From: Ectocarpus siliculosus
Taxonomy: Eukaryota > Sar > Phaeophyceae > Ectocarpales > Ectocarpaceae
Assembly: GCA_000310025.1 (NCBI GenBank)
Contig: FN649753.1
Location: 360,600-378,778, forward strand
Direction of reading: 5' to 3'
DNA: 18,179 bases
In this document: in pieces, positions 6,801 through 12,932 of the stretch
How the letters are laid out: each line of letters opens with the position of its first letter
Position numbering within the stretch: position 1 is the first letter of the stretch
Notes under the pieces: model-generated
Database searches by the model: none
The model's input: only the letters and a program-made list of their open reading frames with translations
Told to the model about the DNA's origin: nothing
Translations under genes and position numbers: made by a program

Positions 6801-7963
6801 TGGGACGAGGACGGGGGGGGTGGCGGTGGTGCGCACGCGGCGATGATGGACAGCGAAGAGGAGGTCGACCTTGGTCTGGTGAGCTGGCTCTCGAGAGAAA
6901 ATGAGAGCTAAATGCCTGGCGTCGTTTTTCTTTCATGTCTTTCAATGCAAGCTCTCGCCGACTATTTACAGCAGTACTCTTTTCCTGCTACAGTACCCCG
7001 GTTGGGTGGGGACTGGCGTGTTGACTCTCGTAGGTCGTGCCCTCGTCTTTCTCTCTTATTTGTGGTGCATTTCGCGTCGTGGGTTGCAAGATGTGGGTGG
7101 TACGAGCTGTATCGTCTTGGGGCAATCGCGGTGCTTTTGACACGGACACCCAGATTGCCGGGCATTTGCTTTTAGTTGCTGTTCCGTCTGTGTTTTATCC
7201 CTCTCTCTTGCATTTAATATGATCCGAACTGGAGGTACAAAGCTTGCCGGTGTGGGTTAGATGGGAGATAGGATAAGCGCAAATCGGTGGGAACAACGAT
7301 GCCAAGGAAGAGTTTGGTTGTCCTCTAGCTGTCGCTCATATGCTTATGTGTATGTATCATCTCGATGTTTCTTCGCGCTTCGGCACGACGTTCTCTCGCG
7401 GCAGCGAGTCTTTCGGAATTTCTTTTCAGCGGCACGCAGGAGGCTCGTCGGTACATCACCGCGCACGCCCGAGGACCGTGGGACACCCGCGGCACGTGCA
7501 ATCGAAGCTCCATTGTACTCAACTTGTCTCTCATATCTCTCTCTCTCTCTGTGTCACACACTCCCTCTTTCGTCACTATGCTGTGTGTGTCTCTCCCCGC
7601 CGTTTCGTCCGCCTCAATGTCTCTCTTCGCCCACTCCCTCTTGTATATCCCTTCTTCTCTCCGCCGCCACCGTAACCCCCGTCTGCTCCTTTGTTTTCTT
7701 TCTGCTGCAAATTCTGACAACCGCACACCCAACAGGCACCAACGCGAACGTCGTCCCGATCCAAGCGCGAGAAAGGCAAAGGCGGTCGCTTGAGAAAGGC
7801 TCTCGCCAAGGTCTCTAGGGGAGGAGGAGGGGGGGGCGCACAGGGGGGGGGGGCTGACCTCCATGCTGCTGCCATGGGAATCAATCCCTTCCGTGGGGGC
7901 GGGAGGGGGGACCCCCCAAGGGGCTCCCGAAAAATTTACGATGAGGAAGGGACCTGGGCGTGA
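440..7963 (+). CDS. NAGPA: NAGPA-like (DUF2233) phosphodiester glycosidase homologue, type I membrane protein, 8 exons, 5' partial
   Basis: Join 440-776, 1336-1611, 1944-2210, 2817-3166, 3829-4024, 5104-5471, 6465-6878 (or from 6414), 7736-7963. All phases agree (1,1,1,0,1,0,0), giving about 811 residues (828 with the longer exon 7). Order: chitobiase C-terminal-like beta-sandwich (about 1-110), serine linker, NAGPA domain (about 165-510), Ser/Gly-rich stalk, membrane helix near 599-616, and a cytosolic tail of about 195 residues. Vertebrate NAGPA removes GlcNAc from GlcNAc-phospho-mannose on lysosomal enzymes in the trans-Golgi; it is also a type I membrane protein, but carries an EGF-like region that I do not see here. 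Sequons NCS, NTT, NGS, NGT and NAT lie on the luminal side. The signature motifs NGGFF and NLDGGGS read AGGML and NLVGGAP, so activity is doubtful. The true start lies upstream of the window or in the unreadable left end. Family assignment is firm; exons 1, 7 and 8 are less certain. Confidence 0.82.
821..862. repeat. (CTG)n / (CTC)n microsatellite
   Basis: Nearly ten CTG units are followed by a degenerate CTC/TTC stretch. It lies inside intron 1. The minus-strand open frame through it encodes polyglutamine and is an artefact of the repeat. Confidence 0.9.
1190..1256 (+). repeat. tRNA-like relic with A-box and B-box-like motifs
   Basis: TGGTCTAGTGG at 1197-1207 fits the RNA polymerase III A-box consensus, and GAGCTCGAATC at 1238-1248 resembles a B box at normal tRNA spacing. 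The acceptor, D and T stems do not pair well, so this is not a functional tRNA. It could be a decayed tRNA gene or a SINE head. Confidence 0.3.
1336..1611 (+). CDS. NAGPA-like gene, exon 2: serine linker and start of the NAGPA domain
   Basis: The acceptor CTAG at 1332-1335 follows a long C/T tract; the donor is GTGAGT at 1612, phase 1 at both ends. It begins with a Ser/Asp-rich linker encoded by an AGC run. It then carries a segment including GKLLRVFNPSGHFSFAPP and CG, which lines up with the NAGPA N-terminal region, where the human protein has an NPLRTFSVLEP-type segment before its first catalytic motif. Only this acceptor keeps the phase set by exon 1. Confidence 0.75.
1612..1943 (+). other. 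Intron 2 of the NAGPA-like gene
   Basis: A GTGAGT donor is followed at once by an imperfect (GA)n tract to about 1686. The intron ends in a very C-rich tract (1900-1934) and ACACCAG. Nothing else is visible. Confidence 0.7.
1944..2210 (+). CDS. NAGPA-like gene, exon 3: first signature motif region, degenerate
   Basis: Phase 1 at both ends, with donor GTGAGA at 2211. It includes REAAWRAAGG, then a Cys, then AGGML at 2111-2125, then SCAVGHLV. This aligns with the family segment where a Cys precedes NGGFF (or NGGYF) and later CLGNVV. The Asn, the aromatic pair and the Asn of LGN are all replaced (Ala, Met-Leu, His), while the surrounding order is kept. The alignment is by eye. Confidence 0.78.
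2211..2816 (+). other. Intron 3 of the NAGPA-like gene
   Basis: It runs from GTGAGA to a pyrimidine-rich end ctcatcttctag. It has a T/C-rich second half. I see no gene, repeat or RNA structure in it. Confidence 0.7.
2817..3166 (+). CDS. NAGPA-like gene, exon 4: core of the NAGPA domain
   Basis: This is the strongest homology in the gene. FGVRGDSFVVG, EEVLDEQNPFQNLISGAGWL and ARTAIGHDSEGRLIL match the NAGPA order FGIRRDG..TG, EEVLD.ENPF..LLSG..WL and ARTAIGHD..G.L.L. Between the last two sits an acidic then Gly/Ser-rich insertion (about 2992-3090) that looks like a disordered loop. The acceptor is TTCTAG and the donor CAG|GTGCGT, phase 0 at the 3' end. The frame stays open through the donor into intron 4 as far as 3466. 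Confidence 0.93.
3167..3828 (+). other. Intron 4 of the NAGPA-like gene
   Basis: The first 300 bases are G-rich and contain a five-copy minisatellite (3201-3465). The rest is ordinary sequence with a T9 run near 3691 and a C10 run near 3796. The acceptor is CTCTCCAG. Confidence 0.8.
3201..3465 (+). repeat. Minisatellite, five imperfect copies of about 52-56 bp
   Basis: Copies start at 3201, 3253, 3309, 3362 and 3416 with CT(A/G)GC(G/A)GGGGA(A/T)GGG. Each continues with (C/T)ACACGGG and a CCCTC.TGTT segment. Copies alternate between CTAGCGG and CTGGCAGG starts, suggesting a higher-order unit of about 109 bp. It is unstable-looking intronic DNA. Confidence 0.9.
3829..4024 (+). CDS. NAGPA-like gene, exon 5: second signature motif, degenerate
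   Basis: The segment LSELADVLVEAGAVNAINL matches the NAGPA helix before the catalytic loop (LWEMAEFLL..DVVNAINL). The loop then reads NLVGGAPSAMMVNG at 3937-3978 where the family has NLDGGGS(S/A)T(F/M)V.NG. The invariant Asp is Val (codon GTC), the third Gly is Ala, and Ser and Thr are Pro and Ala. An NGS sequon follows. The acceptor keeps phase 0; the only good 3' junction is GAAG|GCAAGA, a GC donor, ending in phase 1. Confidence 0.9.
4043..4138 (+). repeat. Dispersed repeat, copy A
   Basis: About 95 bp that match 12518-12607 in the same orientation, with shared blocks GTACTCAT, GCCGTAG, GACCTCGCAT, AAAGCC and CACGCCGGGTTCTCACCGG. It lies in intron 5, 18 bases after the donor. Confidence 0.8.
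4394..4767 (+). repeat. Tandem duplication, two copies of 187 bp
   Basis: Copy 1 is 4394-4580 and copy 2 is 4581-4767. Shared blocks in order: GGTATTTTGACC, GTTATCGTTTTA, GTGTTGCT, GTGTCGTC.TTTGAT, CTTGCCTTGGGC, CATTTCCATTTCGAGACGGA and GCTGCTTTGTGTCT. Divergence is moderate. No protein is evident. Confidence 0.9.
5104..5471 (+). CDS. NAGPA-like gene, exon 6: end of the NAGPA domain and luminal stalk
   Basis: The exon opens with a short linker and then CEIPVSSIVCVHLDPP, matching the last NAGPA strand (CPRQVSTVVCVHEP). After that it becomes Ser/Gly/Asp-rich with two sequons (NGT, NAT) and ends in a charged segment LWEHLDNVEESVLRYK. This is a stalk between enzyme and membrane helix, where animal NAGPA has an EGF-like region. 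The donor is AAG|GTGAGA, phase 0. Confidence 0.85.
6033..6396. repeat. 20-bp perfect direct repeats bracketing a 324-bp segment
   Basis: AAAAGGGAAATCGTGTATCC occurs at 6033-6052 and again at 6377-6396. The enclosed segment holds a long imperfect inverted repeat. This arrangement resembles an inserted foldback element, though a 20-bp target duplication would be long. Confidence 0.8.
6122..6309. repeat. Foldback (imperfect inverted repeat), arms about 84 bp, loop about 20 bp
   Basis: The left arm 6122-6206 pairs with 6227-6309. The inner CCTGCACGCAT pairs perfectly with ATGCGTGCAGG, and the outer CACCACCAGCATCTCG pairs with its complement at 6285-6300. Intermediate pairing has mismatches and a small bulge. 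It could be a foldback transposon or MITE relic, or a hairpin RNA when transcribed within the intron. Confidence 0.85.
6465..6878 (+). CDS. NAGPA-like gene, exon 7: transmembrane helix and cytosolic tail
   Basis: The hydrophobic segment IAFWVAAVLGMASLYLNI lies at the exon start. If the acceptor at 6413 is used instead, it is preceded by a Leu-rich stretch encoded by CTG repeats, giving a longer helix. The tail is Ser/Gly/Arg-rich with YARL (6771-6782, YxxPhi type) and DSEEEVD (6849-6869, acidic cluster). The donor CTG|GTGAGC at 6879 matches the other donors of this gene and gives phase 0. If it is not spliced, translation runs ten codons further to TAA at 6909-6911. Confidence 0.75.
6879..7735 (+). 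other. Intron 7 of the NAGPA-like gene
   Basis: From GTGAGC to a pyrimidine-rich stretch ending ACCCAACAG. Most of 7500-7710 is C/T-rich with a short (TC)n run. Open frames in 7261-7818 are low-complexity and overlap in several frames, so I do not call a separate gene. Confidence 0.55.
7736..7963 (+). CDS. NAGPA-like gene, exon 8: C-terminal cytosolic tail with NPF motif
   Basis: A 75-codon open frame follows a good acceptor and ends in TGA at 7961-7963. It starts with a basic stretch (SRSKREKGKGGRLRKALAK), then Gly-rich sequence, then GINPFRGGG (NPF at 7883-7891), and ends YDEEGTWA. Phase 0 matches exon 7. No other plus-strand exon nearby could supply its 5' end. As I recall, the human NAGPA tail also carries YxxPhi and NPF sorting signals, which supports this assignment. 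Without transcript data it is still an inference. Confidence 0.6.
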   Translation, partial: APTRTSSRSKREKGKGGRLRKALAKVSRGGGGGGAQGGGADLHAAAMGINPFRGGGRGDPPRGSRKIYDEEGTWA

Positions 7964-9407
7964 TGTGGGCGATAATTTTTTTTTTTGTCGTGTGGCCACG
8001 TGTAGTGCATGGCTCAAACGTAACAAGCGTGTTGGTGGCTGGTGGTACGGATGATTTTTTGGTGTGTCGTGAGTCTGGAATCCGTGCGCGTGCCGAATTC
8101 GGAGATTTTACGGTGTCGGTGTTGCGGCGTTGTGTTTTTGGCTGTTTGTTGTGTTCCCAGTTGAGAAACAACCACAGTAGATGTGGGTCGAGGATATGTA
8201 CGCAGGTGTGGAATCATCTCTTCTCCTTGATACGTGTGTCCACCAACGAACAGATGTCGTGTCTCATTTTTTTTACTCTTTTTTATGCGCTTCCTCTTCC
8301 TCTCGTTGCGCACTCTTCGATCGCCCCTCTTCTTCCTGATGGCAATGCCGTTGGGAAGAGTGTCGGAATATTGGCCTGCACCCCTCGAGAGAAAGAGAAG
8401 TGGATGTGTGATGCATGAAGGTGTGCCCCCTTTCCCTTTCGGCTGGAACAAGGAAATAGAGTTGCCGGTATCACGTGCTGTACAGCAATTTACGGGGGTG
8501 TTTCGAACCGGGTCAGTCTAAGCACCTTTCCGGTGAACATGACAAAAAAACGGGGTACAGTTGTCCCTCTTTCTCTCATTCTCATGTCATCCATCTTCCT
8601 CGTCGTGAATAGCGGCCTTCCACACCAACCTCAAAAGGCGAGGGCGGCAGAACCGGCAAGCAGCAGCACAACATCCACATTGCGCTCATGATGATCGTCG
8701 CCAAAAGAGACAGCAGATTATATCGCTTCCGAACCACAACACACCACCTTTCCTGGAAGCCAGTGGGCACGACGCGGGTCAACCGCGATTGCTCGCCACA
8801 CGCAGCCGAAACGGGAACAGCATCCGAAAATCTACCCGTGCAATCACCGCAGCTGGTGTCGAAAACGAGCTCGATGAACGATCACGATCACGATCACGCA
8901 AAAAGGACACCCGAGAAAAACTCGGCAGCCGACAATCAAAGGTTTGGGCAGTCGCGTGGGGTGAACACGATGAGCACATACAGCTCGCACCACTACGCCC
9001 ACCCCACCCCCGAATTCCCCTGGACAGGCCACAACACCGAATCGGCAACGATGGTGTTGGGGACGCTCTCCGGTTCAAATCGTCAAAATATGTGTCTGTT
9101 CACCTCCAAATCCTGGGTTTCCGCTCGACCTGCCGCGTTCTCTGGCCTTTTCTCCCGACCGTGCTTCGCTAAAGTTTGAGACAACAGACCATGCTTCGTC
9201 ACTCTTCCCATCGCCTTTGTCCCTCAACCGCTCGATCCATGCGCAACTCTTCCCACCCCTTTTTTAAAACTATCCGTCTACCGAATCAAATCGCCTCTCT
9301 CTCGAGATGCCTGTGGTTGTGATTAAATGTGTCCCTCGATGCCTGTAGTTGTGATTAATGTGTTTATGACAAATCGAGATCCTCCGCGTTCTGTTCGCCC
9401 TCTTCTC
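7964..9407. other. Spacer between convergent genes (both 3' flanks)
   Basis: It should hold the 3' UTRs of both genes. It is T-rich to about 8300, then A/C-rich from 8600 to 9100, where several frames are open on both strands at once. (GATCAC)3 lies at 8879-8896 and a short tandem duplication at 9302-9363. I see no convincing third gene. The longest frame, 8688-9179 plus, resembles no family. Confidence 0.5.
9302..9363. repeat. Short tandem duplication in the SOD 3' flank
   Basis: TCGAGATGCCTGTGGTTGTG at 9302 with GATTAAATGTG is repeated from 9336 as TCGATGCCTGTAGTTGTG with GATTAATGTG. The period is about 34 bp. It lies 45 bases beyond the SOD stop codon. Confidence 0.85.
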
Positions 9408-9466
9408 TCAGCACTTGGCCAAGTTCTCGTTGGCGAAGTCCCAGTTGACAAGGTTCCACCATGCAG
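9408..9466 (-). CDS. sodB: Fe-SOD exon 7
   Basis: Encodes [18 protein letters not shown] and the TGA stop at 9410-9408. The acceptor is TGCCAG; the exon starts two bases into a split Ala codon. Confidence 0.95.
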
Positions 9467-12400
9467 CTGGCAGTCGGAAGTCGAGAGGGGGAATAGGGGG
9501 CGGGGGCGGTGAGGCTTTGGGTGCGTGTCTTGCGAAGGAGGTAGTTGTTCCAAATATTTGCTTTTGTGTTTGGCAGGGTGGCAACACTCTTGTTAATCAC
9601 CACGAGCAACCCTCTGTCTCTCCAAGAGACCCCAGCGTCCTCGCAATCGGGCACTTATGATTGACTCGAATTTCGCTAGCGAGGTCTACGGGAGCTCACG
9701 TGCCTCAAAAGTACCCGAGTGATATCGCTGCTTGGCGCGACACGAAGTCATGCATGCACACGCACACGCTTTATCTGCGCTCTCACCCATGTAGCGCGCT
9801 GAACCAACCATGTTCGGGTACATTTTCCCCTATCATGCTGTTTATGGGTATGTCAGCCATATCGTCCTTCATGGGGGGGGGGGGCGGGGCGGGGGGCAAC
9901 CATCAATATTTTGTTTTGTCTCACCGATGTACCCAGGCCTAGAGTTCCGGTAGTCGATGTAGTACGCGTGCTCCCACACCTATCACCCATAGAAATAGCG
10001 GGAGGACGGAGAGAAAAGTAAACGTTTTTTTCGCATCACAACCGCCAGGTGGTGGGCCCCACAACGCAGTTGGTTTCAAGACTCCATCAACAAGCTATGA
10101 CATCCATTACTACAAAACAGAGCCACTAATTCCGTAAGATTCAAACTCCACAACACCGGAACCGCATCGAAGCCCGGACTTTTCTAGTCAGCTAAAGCGC
10201 AACAGCAACAACCGCAGCTCGACAACCACAACGAACGCCATCGACAAGCACCAACACCGATCAACAGCAGCAGCAGCACCACGATGCGTTACTTACGTCG
10301 CATGTCAGGATGGGGGTGCCCTTGCCCTCCTTCACCGGGTTGGACGCGTCGTGGGTTCCCACCACCTGGCAAAAAAAAAAAAAAAAAAACACACACACGC
10401 TTACACACGCATCGTAAACAAGCAGCATAGCTACACGTAGACAAGCCAGAGATAGACTGACTCAATGGCGGGAAAACATGCCGTCTGCAGCACAAAATTA
10501 CCCACACGCAGAACATGTATCACCACAACGTCCTTCATGTCCCGCCGCTTCCTCTCCATACTCCTCCAGATCGACGACGCGTAGATCAACATACTTTTCA
10601 CGCCTGTGCGATGACGGCCTCCACACGTATGTGTCCATCCGCACATCATGGTCTCCACTCGCGCGCGCCCACACACATTCACATGCAAAACACGATATGC
10701 ACCCATCCATGACGTTTGGCCCCCCATCCAGGGACCTTCATTTCCTGCCGGTCTTTTTCATTGGTCAGCCGTTTAGCGCCGCCGATGCCAATCAACATCA
10801 CACACACACATGCCACATCATGGCCATCAGGCGCATTTTGCGTTTTCAACCGCACTGGGACTGATGTCCTTTCATTCGTCAGCCGGTAAGCGCGGTCGAT
10901 GCCAATTAACAAAACACACGAGAGAAACGTACATCCACTCCCCCCGACTCCGTCTTGACGAGCCAGGCCCACCCAGAGCCGAAGTGCCCCGCGGCGGTGT
11001 CGCTGAAGGCCTTCTTGAACGCCTCGAACGACCCGAACTTCTCCTCGATGGCCTCCTTGACGGCGCCCGTGGGCTCGCCGCCCCCGCTGGGGCTGAGGGA
11101 CTTCCAGTAAAAGGTGTGGTTCCACACCTTCCGTTTTGCCAAAAGAGAGGGAGACGAGAGGTGGGTGCTTGAAGCGGAGGGACAACTCGTACTATTTTCG
11201 TAGAATTTTCAAGTGTCCAGCGGAAGCTGTGGTTCCACACCTTCCGAAAAATTCAAAGAGAGGGGAACTGGGGGATCGGGGTGCCTTAAGCGGAAGCGGA
11301 GGGCCACCTCGTAATCTTTGCGTACCACCAAAGCTGTTCAACGCTTAAGTTTCAGGTCCTTCCCCGGTATTTGTGTGTATTTGCCGTCTCCCCATCCGAA
11401 TGCTCGACGAGCATTGATGACCAAGGTATTTTGCTTTTTGAGAGAGCACGGAAGTAGGGGCACCGCCAACATTCGGGCGCTCGTTTTTTTGGGGGGGGGG
11501 GGGGTACCGCGAGGTGATACTTGCGTATTTAGTGCCATTCGACATTGATCTCGCATCCAGACCGCTGCGAGGTTATGCCAAAAAGTCACAAACCCTGTCC
11601 GGCTGTAACTGAACGACAGCTTTCTACATTGTGTGGACAGCAGTGTTTTACAAGCCAGTTCTTCACATTATTTGTTAACGACCATTCTTCCTTCAAACAC
11701 AGCAAACAGCCAACAGAGAAAATAGAGAGAGACCCAGCGGGCCGTGGTGGCAAATGGGTACCATCCACGGGAGCCATAGATACCGTATTCAGGACCCTTC
11801 AGAACCCGTCCGTCCGCATCACTTCATGTGCAAAAAAAGAGACTAATATTGTAACCGTTACTCGAGATGTTTCGAGAACCGGTAGGACCGTTGGTTTTCT
11901 CGTTAGCCGCGTCCGCTCTGTCAATTGCTCAACCTGAGCGGTGTTGTTCAAGATGCCACCAAAATAACATAGTACCACCCCTTCCCCCTGCCAGGAGAAA
12001 CTTCGATATATCCTGCTCTCCTCGTTTGCGCGCGCGTGAACTATCTGTCTGTCAGCTACGACTTCTTAACCTGAGCGGCGTTGTTGAAGACGCCGCCTGA
12101 GGCCGTCTTCATGATCTCGTCCAGGCTTTTACCCTCCAGCTCGGAGTTGGTGGAGATGGCCGCGTTGAGCTTCGTCACGTCTGACAAAAAAAAAAAAAAG
12201 AGGAAAAAAGAAAAAATCAGGGTTGAAATGACGCGGTGACAGATCTGGGACGGTCGTGGCAGGCTTCGTGACGTCACGATTGAGGACAAAAAAGGGATAC
12301 AACAAAGGTGAAGGTGAAGAACAAGGGCTGCCCGCGAGCGTGGTAGCGGCAGATACGATAGGCTTCTTCGCGTGGCTTCATGCCCAACTGGAGAATATTC

Positions 12401-12894
12401 CTCGAGCTCACGAGTTTGACTTTCAGATACACATGCACACACCAAAATCAGTGCGAAGCGGTTGCCTTACCATCACATCAGAGTCGGGAACCCGGGGTGG
12501 GGGGGGGGGTGGGGGGGGGTACTCATAGTCGTGCATGCCGTAGTCGTTAGACCACTGACCTCGCATCCCTACAAAGCCGGGACGGACCACGCCGGGTTCT
12601 CACCGGGCCGGGCAACGGGGGAAGAGGGAAATGGAAGGACGAATGACAACGCGACCATGCGCCCTACAGCACAGCAGAGAACGAGGGTGACACGACACGA
12701 CACGACACGACACAACAGGACGGGACACACGCTCGATCAAGCGACACGCAAGGCCGCGTACAGCAGGACTCACAGGCGGCGTGGTGCTTGCCGTAGTGGT
12801 ACTCGATGGTCTGCGGAGGGCAGGAGAGGCAAGAGATGAGGGCCGGCGGCGTGGGGTGGGTGGGGGGGTGAGGAGTAAGAGCACGGACCACGGT

Positions 12895-12932
<38 letters not shown>

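Noticed and set aside
7261-7818. 185-codon plus-strand frame before exon 8
   Set aside because: C/T-rich low-complexity sequence open in three plus frames. It ends overlapping exon 8 in a different frame and fits better as the pyrimidine-rich end of intron 7.
8688-9179. 163-codon plus-strand open frame in the spacer between the two genes
   Set aside because: Another plus frame and two minus frames are open over the same bases, the composition is A/C-rich with few stops by chance, and the product resembles no family. It includes a (GATCAC)3 run giving DHDHDH.
10872-11240. 122-codon minus-strand frame starting VWNHSFRW
   Set aside because: It is the duplicated acceptor block read into exon 4 in a shifted frame. 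The true Fe-SOD frame is the one starting at 11127.
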